A DNA stretch of 64,000 nucleotides, taken from positions 32,661 to 96,660 of the forward strand of contig NZ_QXGR01000011.1 of the NCBI RefSeq assembly GCF_003604195.1, given 5' to 3'. Both the position numbers and the translations under genes were made by a program. This DNA comes from Simplicispira lacusdiani (GTDB lineage: Bacteria; Pseudomonadota; Gammaproteobacteria; Burkholderiales; Burkholderiaceae_C). The notes below the pieces were generated by a model, which had not been told where the DNA came from, did not search any database, and saw only the letters and a list, made by a program, of their open reading frames with translations. Positions 1-7,192 of this stretch are shown piece after piece; position 1 is the stretch's first letter, and the number at the start of each line of letters is the position of its first letter.

Positions 1-135
1 CTGCTTGCCATAGGCCTCCAGCGGGCCGGTCTTGCTGTAGACGTGGGCGATGCGGATCTCGCCCGTCTGGCCCAGGGCAGGAAAAGAGCAGGTGGCAGCT
101 GCCAGGGCCAGCACGGCCAGGGAGCGTCTTTGCAT
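1..135 (-). CDS. ABC transporter substrate-binding protein (partial, N-terminal 45 residues)
   Basis: The gene begins with ATG at 133-135 and runs off the left edge. The 45 visible residues are a signal peptide (MQRRSLAVLALAAATCSF, then a likely cleavage near ALGQ) followed by IRIAHVYSKTGPLEAYGKQ, the typical first strand of periplasmic binding proteins of branched-chain amino acid type (LivK-like). It should bind a small organic solute in the periplasm and hand it to an ABC permease lying outside the window. A sigma-54-type promoter lies 30-45 bases upstream and a sigma-54 activator gene is adjacent, so expression is probably switched on by that activator. Ligand unknown. Confidence 0.8.
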   Translation of the reverse strand, partial: MQRRSLAVLALAAATCSFPALGQTGEIRIAHVYSKTGPLEAYGKQ

Positions 136-165
136 GGGTTGTCTCCGGAAGTTGTGAGCAGATGT

Positions 166-181
166 TGCAGTTAGCGTGCCA
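166..181 (-). promoter_or_regulatory. Sigma-54 (-24/-12) promoter of the substrate-binding gene
   Basis: On the minus strand the sequence reads TTGGCACGCTAACTGCA. TGGCAC (-24, at 176-181) is followed after five bases by CTGCA (-12, at 166-170). This differs from the RpoN consensus TGGCAC-N5-TTGCA only at the first base of the -12 element. The predicted start site is about 12 bases downstream, leaving a leader of roughly 20 bases before the ATG at 135. Confidence 0.7.
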
Positions 182-241
182 ACACCTTCTTCCAAGATTC
201 AAGGCGCTCCAGCGCCCCCTCCAGGGCGACACGCGGCCCAT

Positions 242-284
242 CTGTCCAGTTTTCAGTCAGCCCAAATGGCTGATTTGCGGACAG
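242..284. promoter_or_regulatory. Nested inverted repeat, likely activator-binding site (UAS)
   Basis: Two nearly concentric dyads: TCAGCC (257-262) and GGCTGA (268-273) with a 5-base centre, inside CTGTCC (242-247) and GGACAG (279-284). The site lies about 75-115 bases upstream of the sigma-54 promoter of the substrate-binding gene and just beyond the stop of the activator gene. That is the usual place for an enhancer-type binding site. It could instead act as a transcription-termination hairpin for the activator gene, although no T-run follows. Confidence 0.45.
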
Positions 285-295
285 TTGCCTGGTTT

Positions 296-1804
296 TTACT
301 CAGGGTTTTCCAGCCTGCCGTAGAGCGTCGCGCGCGAGATGCCGAGCTGGCGCGCGGTGGCGAGCTTGTTGCCGCCGTGGGCCGCCATGGCTGCGGCGAT
401 GGCTCGGCGCTCCAGCTCGGCCACCTGCACGGCCAGGGGGCGCAGCAGGCTGTCCTGTCCCGGGGCCGCGCCGCCGGTGACGGTGGCTTCGGGCACCGGA
501 GCCGCCGGCTCCACGCCCGCCTCGCGCAGGATCATGCGCAGCTGCTCGGCGTCGATGGATTGCGAATCGCTGCGCATGGCGGCCTGCTCCAGCACGTTGC
601 GCAGCTCGCGGATGTTGCCGCGCCAGGGCTGGCCGGCCAGCAGCGCCAGGGCATCGGGCAGCAGCTCGGGCGGCGCCGTGCCGTTGCGCAGGGCCAGGTC
701 TTCGCCCAACACCTCCACCAGCGCGGGGATGTCGCCGGGGCGCTCACGCAGCGGCGGCACGCGCACCGGCAGCACGTGCAGGCGGTAGAACAGGTCTTCG
801 CGGAAACGCCCCTCGCGCACCAATGCCGGCAGGTCGCGCGAGGTGGCGGCGACCACGCGCACGTCGAAGGGCACGAGCTGGTTGCTGCCCAAGGGCTCGA
901 TCTCGCCCTCTTGCAGCGCACGCAACAGCTTGGCCTGCAGGCTGGCGGGCATGTCGCCGATTTCGTCGAGGAACAGCGTGCCACCGTCGGCGAGCTTGAA
1001 CTTGCCGTCGCGCCCCTTGCGGTCGGCGCCGGTGTAAGCGCCGGGGGCCACGCCGAAGAACTCGGCCTCCAGCAGCGTGTCGGGCACGGCGGCGATGTTC
1101 ACGCCCACGAAGGGGCCGCTGGCGCGGTTCGACGCCGCATGGATGGCATGGGCCAGCAGCTCCTTGCCGGTGCCCGTTTCGCCCAGCAGCAGCACCGGGC
1201 TGGCCGATTGCGCGGCCCGGCGCGCCTGGCGCTTGACCTCGGTGGCGGCCGGGCTGGAGCCGACGAAGCTGGCGAAGGTGTACTTGGTGCGCCGGTCACC
1301 CGCGCCCGCGCCGCGCAACTGCTGGCTGCGCTGCGCCGCCAGCTCGCGGCGCGCGTCATCCAGGTCGCGCTGCAGCAGCGCGAACTTGCTGATGAGCGGC
1401 TGCAGCGTGGTCTCGGGGTGGTCGAACAGCACGATGCCGATGGCGCCGATCACCTTGCCCGCGTCGTCGCGCAGCGGAATGCGGCTGACCACGAAGGTGC
1501 CGGCCCTGTTGGTGAGCAGATCGATCAGCACGGGCTGGCCGGTCTCCAGCACGCGGCGCATGCCGGTGTTCGGAATCACCTCCTCCACCGTGCGGCCGAC
1601 GAACTGGTCCACCGAGGTCAGACCCAGGTCGGGAAAGAAGCGCTGGTAGCCCTCGTTCACCCAGACGATGCGGCCGCGCAGGTCCACCAGGAACATGCCC
1701 TGGCTGACGCTGGAGAACAGCTGGAACATCGACCGTGCCGCAAGCTCCAGGATGCCCTGGGCATCCAGCGGCAAGGCTGGGATCGGATCGGTAGAGTCTG
1801 GCAT
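296..1804 (-). CDS. PAS-domain sigma-54-dependent transcriptional activator
   Basis: A 502-residue bacterial enhancer-binding protein. The start is the ATG at 1802-1804 (MPDSTDPIPALP); the frame is open much further upstream but enters other genes. Order of domains: N-terminal PAS (residues ~25-140, 'GMFLVDLRGRIVWVNEGY'), a coiled linker, the AAA+ core with Walker A GETGTGKE (~207), GAYTGA loop for sigma-54 contact, Walker B GGTLFLDEIG, and a C-terminal Fis-type helix-turn-helix (NKLATARQLGISRATLYGRL). The PAS domain suggests it senses a small ligand or redox state. The target is very probably the adjacent substrate-binding gene, whose sigma-54 promoter and upstream dyad lie beyond its stop codon. 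Confidence 0.9.
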   Translation of the reverse strand: MPDSTDPIPALPLDAQGILELAARSMFQLFSSVSQGMFLVDLRGRIVWVNEGYQRFFPDLGLTSVDQFVGRTVEEVIPNTGMRRVLETGQPVLIDLLTNRAGTFVVSRIPLRDDAGKVIGAIGIVLFDHPETTLQPLISKFALLQRDLDDARRELAAQRSQQLRGAGAGDRRTKYTFASFVGSSPAATEVKRQARRAAQSASPVLLLGETGTGKELLAHAIHAASNRASGPFVGVNIAAVPDTLLEAEFFGVAPGAYTGADRKGRDGKFKLADGGTLFLDEIGDMPASLQAKLLRALQEGEIEPLGSNQLVPFDVRVVAATSRDLPALVREGRFREDLFYRLHVLPVRVPPLRERPGDIPALVEVLGEDLALRNGTAPPELLPDALALLAGQPWRGNIRELRNVLEQAAMRSDSQSIDAEQLRMILREAGVEPAAPVPEATVTGGAAPGQDSLLRPLAVQVAELERRAIAAAMAAHGGNKLATARQLGISRATLYGRLENPE

Positions 1805-1855
1805 GGGCCGTGATGGTAGCGCGCAGGCCCCGGCGCCGCGCGGCACAATGCCCCC

Positions 1856-2275
1856 ATGAATACCCTGGAGTCCATGCGCATCGACAAGTGGCTGTGGTGC
1901 GCCCGCTTCTACAAGACACGCGGCCTGGCAGCCGAGGAAATCGGCAAGGGCCGCGTCACCATCAATGGCCTGGCCATCAAGGCCTCGCGCGATGTGCGCC
2001 CCGGCGACACCGTGGCCCTGCGCCAGGGCCAGGTGCCGCGCACCGTGGTCGTGCGGGCGCTGAGCAACATGCGCGGCCCGGCCCCCGTGGCTCAGCAACT
2101 CTACGAAGAAACGGCCGAAAGCATCGCCGCGCGCGAGAAGGCCCAGGAACTGCGCCGCTTGGCTCCCGAGCCGGCCGCCACCTTGCAGGAAGGCCGCCCC
2201 ACCAAACGCGACCGCCGCGACATCGACCGCGCGCGCGACTGGGGCAGCCGCTGGAGCGCCTCCATCGACGACTGA
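1856..2275 (+). CDS. hslR: RNA-binding S4 domain protein, Hsp15-like
   Basis: A 139-residue basic protein whose N-terminus is an S4 RNA-binding domain (MRIDKWLWCARFYKTRGLA near residue 6, then 'GRVTINGLAIKASRDVRPGDTV'). Length and order match Hsp15 (HslR), which binds the 50S subunit carrying a stalled peptidyl-tRNA and helps recycle it. The C-terminal third is highly charged (RPTKRDRRDIDRARDWGSRW), also typical. It is divergent from the sigma-54 activator with only about 50 bases between the starts. An earlier ATG would lie in the activator's promoter region, so ATG 1856 is taken. Family assignment is firm; the exact role is inferred. Confidence 0.85.
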   Translation: MNTLESMRIDKWLWCARFYKTRGLAAEEIGKGRVTINGLAIKASRDVRPGDTVALRQGQVPRTVVVRALSNMRGPAPVAQQLYEETAESIAAREKAQELRRLAPEPAATLQEGRPTKRDRRDIDRARDWGSRWSASIDD

Positions 2276-2344
2276 GCCCCTGGCCCGCCATGGCGGAGGC
2301 CGCCCCGCCCAAGGCACCAGACAAAGCGCTACGACATCTCGTTT

Positions 2345-2364
2345 ACCCTTTGCACACAAAGGGT
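2345..2364. promoter_or_regulatory. Perfect 8-bp inverted repeat upstream of the transglutaminase-like gene
   Basis: ACCCTTTG (2345-2352) and CAAAGGGT (2357-2364) around CACA, in an AT-richer patch about 105 bases before the next start codon. It could be an operator, or a weak terminator for the Hsp15-like gene. There is no T-run. Confidence 0.3.
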
Positions 2365-2470
2365 TAATGCATGCTGTAATGACCCGCACAAAAAAGGAAG
2401 CCAGCAACATGCGGCACCTGAACGCCGCTGTCGCTGGCCACCCCTGCAACCGGGTTTGGGAGGAGACGGC

Positions 2471-3640
2471 ATGTACAGAGCAGAGGCGAACGCGGAAACA
2501 GGCGCCCTCGTCCACGGAGTGCAGTTGGCCTGCGCCGATGCGGCCTCGATGCGCCGGCACCAGCAGGAGCTGTCCGTCCTGCTGGTGCACCACGCCCTGG
2601 AGGAACAAACCCACTGCGCGCCCGTGCAAACCGTGCAGGGGCAGCGGCTCGAATGCACCCTGCGCCCCCAGGTGCTGGCGGACTGGCTGCCGGGACACGA
2701 CACCCTGGGCCTGCAGGGCCGTCTGCACCCCACCGGCCCGGCCAACCCACGCCAGGATCTGGAGCGCGAGATCCTCGTCGCCATGCTGGCCAGCCCCACG
2801 GGCTTCACTTTCCCCAGCGTCGCGGCGCTGGCTTCGGCGATCCGCGTGCGCCGCCACATCGCCGAGGCGGCGCGCAAGACCGCCCTGGCCTTCAAGACCG
2901 CCGCCGCCGAGCGCCCCGCCGCCTACTGGCACTACGATGAAGAACACGGTTTCCTGCTGCAGCCCGGGCGCTGCCTGATCGAGGCGCTGACCTGCGCAAC
3001 GCAGCCCGATGCCACGGGCAAGCTCTATGATTTTTCCTGCTACCGCGCCACGGAATACGTGATCCTGCTCGGCATCGCGCTGGAAGCGCGGGAACACCAT
3101 CCCGGCCTGCTGGCCCGGCTCCAGGAAGTCAACACGGTCCATGCCATCCGCTCGGGCCAGTTCCACGAGGTGTTCCTGGTCGAGGAAGGCCGCATGGACG
3201 AGCCGCTCCCACCCCGCTACTACGTGCCGGGCGACCGGGTTTGGTTTCGGAACCCGGATGAACATTCATCCAACGTCACGGGCTACGAGGGGTCATGGGT
3301 GATCTACATGGGTGGCGGCCTGTTCAGCAACTTCTGGCAAAGGGAGCGCCCCTACACACTGGAAGCCAAATGCCTGGAGATCTACCACTGGCGTGACGGC
3401 GTGCATGCGGACGCGCAGGGAGAGCTGCAGATCGATGAAGCCCGTGTCGAACGCCAATGCCAGGGCACCCTGCAGGATCCCGAGAAAGCCCGCTGGATCA
3501 TGCAGCGGATGCTGCGCATGCGCGATCCGCAGGGGGTGTACGCGGAAGGCGGCTGCATCGACACCACGCGGGAGCATCCCCGCGGCGTCTCCATGGAAGA
3601 CAGCGATCTGCCGCTGCCCGACTTCGCCGCCGCCTCCTGA
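2471..3640 (+). CDS. Tgl-family (Bacillus-type) protein-glutamine gamma-glutamyltransferase-like protein
   Basis: A 389-residue protein. ATG 2471 is preceded by GGAGGA six bases upstream. From about residue 95 on it follows the layout of spore-coat transglutaminase Tgl: a helical segment, 'AYWHYDEEHGFLLQPGRCLIEA', 'KLYDFSCYRATEYVILL', 'VPGDRVWFRNPDE' and 'YEGSWVIYMGGGLF'. The nucleophile position is kept as Cys190. Known Tgl enzymes cross-link Gln and Lys side chains. Two features differ from Bacillus Tgl as I recall it: the Glu of the GEN motif is replaced (GSW) and the later His is missing, so catalysis by the known mechanism is doubtful. There is an extra N-terminal region of about 95 residues and a C-terminal tail; the protein has no signal peptide. 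Homology is by pattern only. Confidence 0.55.
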   Translation: MYRAEANAETGALVHGVQLACADAASMRRHQQELSVLLVHHALEEQTHCAPVQTVQGQRLECTLRPQVLADWLPGHDTLGLQGRLHPTGPANPRQDLEREILVAMLASPTGFTFPSVAALASAIRVRRHIAEAARKTALAFKTAAAERPAAYWHYDEEHGFLLQPGRCLIEALTCATQPDATGKLYDFSCYRATEYVILLGIALEAREHHPGLLARLQEVNTVHAIRSGQFHEVFLVEEGRMDEPLPPRYYVPGDRVWFRNPDEHSSNVTGYEGSWVIYMGGGLFSNFWQRERPYTLEAKCLEIYHWRDGVHADAQGELQIDEARVERQCQGTLQDPEKARWIMQRMLRMRDPQGVYAEGGCIDTTREHPRGVSMEDSDLPLPDFAAAS

Positions 3641-3644
3641 TCAA

Positions 3645-4424
3645 TCAGCCCCCGTCCGGCCGACCGTGGCGCCCCGCGCCACCGGCAAAGCGCGCGGCCC
3701 CTTGCCGCCCTTCCCGCGCCACGATGGGCACGCCATGCACACCCTCCTGTCGCAGCGCCTCGGCCAGCGGCAGGTCCCACTGCGCATAGACGCTCGCCCG
3801 GTCGACGAGCATGCAGGCCTGGGGAAACGCGGCGATCTGGCCGGCCAGCCGTTGGGCCGCCTCCAGGGCCATGCCCGGCGCCACCACGCGGTTGACCAGC
3901 CCCATGGACTGCGCCTCGGCGGCGGACACCTCGCGGCCCGTGAGGATGAGGTCCAGCGCCCGCCCCATGCCCACGATGCGCGGCAGGCGCACCGTGCCGC
4001 CATCGATCAGCGGCACGCCCCAGCGGCGGCAGAACACGCCCAGCACGGCGTCCTCGGCGGCCACGCGCAGATCGGCCTGCAACGCCAGCTCCAAACCACC
4101 GGCCACGGCATAGCCCTCGATGGCGACGATCAACGGCTTGGACAGCGCCAGGCGCGTGGGCCCCATCGGCCCGCTGCCCAGGCCCTGCGGGTCCAGCTCG
4201 TTGCACCGCGCCGGGTCCGCGATGGCGCCCAGATCGGCACCGGCGCAGAAATGCCCGCCCGCGCCCGTGAGCACCGCCACCTTCAGGTGCGCACTGCGTT
4301 CGAAACGCCGGTACAGATCGCCCAGCGCCTCGGCCGTGGGCCGGTCCACTGCGTTGCGGCATGCCGGCCGGTCGATGGTGATGGTGCAGACCGCTTCGCT
4401 CTCGCTCCAGTGCACGGTGTCCAT
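3645..4424 (-). CDS. Enoyl-CoA hydratase/isomerase family protein
   Basis: A 259-residue crotonase-fold protein, starting at the ATG at 4422-4424 (MDTVHWSESEAVCTITIDRP) with AGGGAGG eight bases upstream. A longer frame with MFLAAS exists but has a worse start. Oxyanion-hole segments are visible: 'GAGGHFCAGADL' (~residue 60) and 'VAIEGYAVAGGLELALQADLR' (~100-120). A glutamate follows GGL, as in hydratases. It probably hydrates or isomerises an acyl-CoA. It is convergent with the transglutaminase-like gene (4 bases between stops) and has no operon partner, so the substrate cannot be told. Confidence 0.85.
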   Translation of the reverse strand: MDTVHWSESEAVCTITIDRPACRNAVDRPTAEALGDLYRRFERSAHLKVAVLTGAGGHFCAGADLGAIADPARCNELDPQGLGSGPMGPTRLALSKPLIVAIEGYAVAGGLELALQADLRVAAEDAVLGVFCRRWGVPLIDGGTVRLPRIVGMGRALDLILTGREVSAAEAQSMGLVNRVVAPGMALEAAQRLAGQIAAFPQACMLVDRASVYAQWDLPLAEALRQEGVHGVPIVAREGRQGAARFAGGAGRHGRPDGG

Positions 4425-4468
4425 GGCTGCCTCCCTTTGAAGAGGCTCCATGCTAGCGGCCAAAAACA

Positions 4469-4493
4469 AAAAAGCGCCCGGTGGGCGCTTTTT
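4469..4493 (-). terminator. Rho-independent terminator after tRNA-Ser
   Basis: Perfect 11-bp stem AAAAAGCGCCC / GGGCGCTTTTT with a 3-base loop, immediately 3' of the tRNA on the minus strand; the minus-strand transcript ends in a run of T. Confidence 0.8.
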
Positions 4494-4500
4494 GCTTGTT

Positions 4501-4593
4501 TGGCGGAAACGGAGGGATTCGAACCCTCGATGAGGCTCTACACCCCATACTCCCTTAGCAGGGGAGCACCTTCGGCCACTCGGTCACGTTTCC
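4501..4593 (-). tRNA. tRNA-Ser (anticodon GCU), CCA encoded
   Basis: Minus strand, 93 bases including the encoded 3' CCA (TGG at 4501-4503 on plus). The acceptor stem pairs GGAAACG with CGTTTCC, and the T-arm contains GGTTCGAATCC. The anticodon stem-loop CTCCC-CTGCTAA-GGGAG gives anticodon GCU (reads AGC/AGU), and there is the long variable arm expected of a class II tRNA-Ser. It lies just downstream of lysC, followed by a strong terminator. Confidence 0.95.
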
Positions 4594-4611
4594 AGTCAAT
4601 CCCGCTATTAT

Positions 4612-4626
4612 GCCTCAGATTGAGGC
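4612..4626 (-). terminator. Hairpin between lysC and tRNA-Ser
   Basis: GCCTCA / TGAGGC with a 3-base loop, directly after the lysC stop (4633) on the minus strand. No long T-run follows; a CATAAT hexamer (4608-4613) adjoining it could serve as the -10 of the tRNA promoter. Confidence 0.4.
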
Positions 4627-4632
4627 CCTTTT

Positions 4633-5901
4633 TCACTCGGCGGGCTTGTCCAGGTCGAAGGCGGTGTGCAGGGCGCGCACGGCCAGTTCGAGGTACTTCT
4701 CGTCGATGACGACGGAGGTCTTGATTTCGGAGGTAGAGATCATCTGGATGTTGATGCCTTCCTCGCTCAGCACGCGGAACATGGTGCTGGCCACGCCCAC
4801 ATGGCTGCGCATGCCGATGCCGACGATGCTGACCTTGCAGATCTTGGCGTCGCCCACGACGTCCTGGGCGCCCAGCGCGGGCAGGACCTTTTCCTTGAGC
4901 AATTCGACCGTGCGCGCATGGTCGTTGCGGTGCACGGTGAAGCTGAAGTCGGTCTTGCCATCCTTGCTGAGGTTCTGGATGATGACGTCGACTTCGATGT
5001 TCGCATCGGCCACGGGGCCCAGGATGCGGTAGGCGATGCCGGGGGTGTCGGGCACGCCGAGCACGGAAACCTTGGCTTCATCGCGGTTGAAGGCGATGCC
5101 GGATACGACGGCTTGTTCCATTTTTTCGTCTTCCTCAAAAGTGATCAGCGTGCCGGACTTGGCTTCTTCGTTGATGTCGATGTCCCAGGGCGTGAAGCTG
5201 GAAAGCACGCGCATGGGCACCTTGTACTTGCCGGCGAATTCGACCGAGCGGATCTGCAGCACCTTGCTGCCCAGGCTGGCCATTTCCAGCATTTCCTCGA
5301 AGCTCACCGTGGTCAGGCGGCGGGCGGCGGGCGCCACGCGCGGGTCGGTGGTGTAGACACCATCGACGTCGGTGTAGATCAGGCACTCGTCGGCCTTCAT
5401 CGCGGCCGCCACGGCCACGGCCGAGGTGTCGGAACCGCCACGGCCCAGCGTGGTGATGTGGCCGTGCTCGTCGATGCCCTGGAACCCCGTGACGATGACC
5501 ACCTTGCCGGCGGCCAGGTCGGCCCGCACGCGCTGGTCGTCGATGGATTCGATGCGCGCTTTGGTGTAGCTGCTGTCGGTGCGGATCGGCACCTGCCAGC
5601 CGGCATAGCTGACGGATTCCATGCCCTCGGCCTGCAACGCGATGGCCAGCAGCGCCGACGAGGCCTGCTCGCCCGTGGCGGCCAGCATGTCGAGCTCGCG
5701 GTGGTAGGCCGACGAGGCGCGCGAGGGCGCCAGTTCCTTGGCCAGGGCCAGCAGGCGGTTGGTCTCGCCGCTCATGGCGCTGGGCACCACGACCATCTGG
5801 TGGCCGGCGCGCGCCCATTTGGCCACGCGCTTGGCGACGTTGCGGATGCGCTCGGGCGAACCCATCGAGGTGCCGCCGTATTTGTGAACGATCAATGGCA
5901 T
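4633..5901 (-). CDS. lysC: Aspartate kinase
   Basis: 422 residues, starting at ATG 5899-5901 (MPLIVHKYGGTSMGS). The upstream extension in the same frame is not typical of the family. The kinase domain begins with KYGGTSMG and contains 'TLGRGGSDTSAVAVAAAM' and 'YTDVDGVYTTDPR'. Two ACT domains follow (from ~residue 265: 'VLGVPDTPGIAYRILGPVADANIEVD' and 'IVGIGMRSHVGVASTMFRVL'), the usual lysine/threonine feedback sites. It phosphorylates aspartate, the first step to lysine, threonine, methionine and diaminopimelate. It is last in the minus-strand run cysS-alkA-like-accA-tilS-lysC, about 90 bases after tilS; no riboswitch is apparent. Confidence 0.95.
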   Translation of the reverse strand: MPLIVHKYGGTSMGSPERIRNVAKRVAKWARAGHQMVVVPSAMSGETNRLLALAKELAPSRASSAYHRELDMLAATGEQASSALLAIALQAEGMESVSYAGWQVPIRTDSSYTKARIESIDDQRVRADLAAGKVVIVTGFQGIDEHGHITTLGRGGSDTSAVAVAAAMKADECLIYTDVDGVYTTDPRVAPAARRLTTVSFEEMLEMASLGSKVLQIRSVEFAGKYKVPMRVLSSFTPWDIDINEEAKSGTLITFEEDEKMEQAVVSGIAFNRDEAKVSVLGVPDTPGIAYRILGPVADANIEVDVIIQNLSKDGKTDFSFTVHRNDHARTVELLKEKVLPALGAQDVVGDAKICKVSIVGIGMRSHVGVASTMFRVLSEEGINIQMISTSEIKTSVVIDEKYLELAVRALHTAFDLDKPAE

Positions 5902-5993
5902 GGGATAGCTTGGTGACGAAACCGGTGCACGCGGCGCGGGGTGGACACTGTTTTGGGGGCGCCGCCGGCTTTCGTGCGTGTAGGGGCCAAAAC

Positions 5994-6944
5994 CTAGGGA
6001 TTGTACCAACGCAACACCAGCCCCTCGCGCTCGACGAAGCCGCGCCCCACCTTGAGGTGGATGCGGTGGCCGCGCGTGGCGCAGGCGGCGATCTGCGCTT
6101 GCAGCGCATCGAGCTGCGCGCTCGACGGCGTGGTCTGGTGCGCCTGGCGCAGCCAGTGGCGCAGCACATTGGCCTGGCGCGCCCTGCCGAGCTGTTGCAG
6201 CCCCGCGATGCGGGGCGGGTCACCCACCTCGGCCAGGTCCTGCCGGGCCAGGTCTTCGAGCAGCTCGCTGGCCTGCGCGGCATGGCGGGCGCTGCGCGCG
6301 AAGGTGTCGCGGAACTGCGGAAACGCGGCCTCCAGCGCCGGCAGCAGGCGTGCGCGGATGCGGTTGCGCGTGTAGCGCTCGTCCTGGTTGCTCGGGTCTT
6401 CCACCCAGGCCTGGCCACGCGCGCGCAGCCAGTCGCGCAGCTCGGCACCGGGCACGGCCAGCAGCGGGCGGTGCCAGTCCAGCCCATCGCGCTGCCAGAA
6501 GGCCGGCATGGCGGCCAGCCCGGCCACGCCCGCGCCGCGTGACAGGGCGAGCAGCAGGGTCTCGACCTGGTCGTCGGCGTGTTGCGCCAATGCTATTGAT
6601 TGAATAGCACCTTGCGCTGATTCCGCCTGCGCTGCAACCGCAAAAGCCTTGTAACGGGCAATGCGAGCGGCGTCCTCGGGGCTCTGGCCGGGGGCATGGC
6701 GCGCGTCCACGCGCTGCACCTGCAGCGGCACACCCAGGCGCGCGCACAGGTCCACGCAGTGGCGCTCGAAGGCACCGGCCGCGCTCTGCAGCCCGTGGTG
6801 CACGTGGATGGCCCGCACCTGGCCGGGCCAGCGCGCGGCGCAGCCCAGCAGCAGCGCGGTGGAGTCGGCGCCGCCGCTCAGGCCCACGGCCAGCGGCAGC
6901 CGGGGGGCGAAGGCCTGCAGGGCGGCGTCGAAGGACAGGGTCAT
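5994..6944 (-). CDS. tilS: tRNA(Ile)-lysidine synthase
   Basis: 316 residues with the PP-loop SGGADST at residues ~24-30, 'HVHHGLQ' and 'HADDQVETLLLALSRGAGV'. This ATP-dependent N-type PP-loop enzyme adds lysine to C34 of tRNA-Ile2 so that it reads AUA. The C-terminal substrate-binding domain is short compared with E. coli TilS (about 430 residues), as in many betaproteobacteria. The segment AQAESAQGAIQSIALAQ just before the HADDQ motif is encoded by a copy of the dispersed palindromic repeat (6591-6650) lying in frame inside the gene. The start is ATG 6942-6944. Confidence 0.92.
   Translation of the reverse strand: MTLSFDAALQAFAPRLPLAVGLSGGADSTALLLGCAARWPGQVRAIHVHHGLQSAAGAFERHCVDLCARLGVPLQVQRVDARHAPGQSPEDAARIARYKAFAVAAQAESAQGAIQSIALAQHADDQVETLLLALSRGAGVAGLAAMPAFWQRDGLDWHRPLLAVPGAELRDWLRARGQAWVEDPSNQDERYTRNRIRARLLPALEAAFPQFRDTFARSARHAAQASELLEDLARQDLAEVGDPPRIAGLQQLGRARQANVLRHWLRQAHQTTPSSAQLDALQAQIAACATRGHRIHLKVGRGFVEREGLVLRWYNP
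6591..6650 (+). repeat. Family A palindromic repeat, in frame inside tilS
   Basis: TGCTATT-GATTG-AATAGCA hairpin (6591-6609) followed by the GCGC...GCGC second element, matching the layout of the intergenic copies elsewhere in the window. It stays in frame with tilS and adds about a dozen residues to the protein. Confidence 0.55.
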
Positions 6945-7001
6945 GCGCGGCTTTCGCGGCGGTCAGGGCAGGAGGGCATGGCGCCGATTGTCGCGCCCCA
7001 A

Positions 7002-7139
7002 GAGCCTGTGTGCGCTCTTTTCATGGGGGTGCGCATGGCAGCAAACCACAGCCCGGCTGGTGGCCCGCCGAGGCATGCAACGCCGCAGACGCTGCTTTTG
7101 CGGGGCAGCGTCCCCCATGAAAAAACCGCAAACAGGCTC
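7002..7139. repeat. 138-bp element with 28-bp terminal inverted repeats (MITE-like)
   Basis: Bases 7002-7029 and 7112-7139 are inverted copies of each other with 3 mismatches in 28. Both begin GAGCCTGT and end TTTTCATGGGGG. The 82-base interior has no coding capacity that I can support and includes a second internal dyad (GCAGCAAACC region). It sits in the tilS-accA gap. The structure suggests a miniature inverted-repeat element or a long processed hairpin; I see no target-site duplication. Confidence 0.6.
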
Positions 7140-7148
7140 CAAAGCACA

Positions 7149-7168
7149 ACGGCCCCATGCGGGGCCGT
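7149..7168 (-). terminator. Hairpin downstream of accA
   Basis: ACGGCCCC / GGGGCCGT around ATGC, 25 bases after the accA stop on the minus strand. It is a strong GC stem but lacks a clear T-run. Confidence 0.5.
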
Positions 7169-7192
7169 GGTCTGCAGGCAAGCCGTGAACGG

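Noticed and set aside
176..1813. Long plus-strand frames opposite the sigma-54 activator, and similar long antisense frames elsewhere (for example opposite lysC, aceE-like, pcnB)
   Set aside because: In GC-rich DNA the antisense of a real gene is often open; these lack start signals, family motifs and normal composition.
296..3265. Single 989-residue minus-strand reading frame including the sigma-54 activator
   Set aside because: The part upstream of 1804 is the antisense of the Hsp15-like and transglutaminase-like genes; the activator's natural start is ATG 1802-1804.
4633..6009. Extended lysC start at 6009
   Set aside because: The extra residues overlap the 3' end of tilS and do not occur in the aspartokinase family; MPLIVHKYGGTS is the standard beginning.
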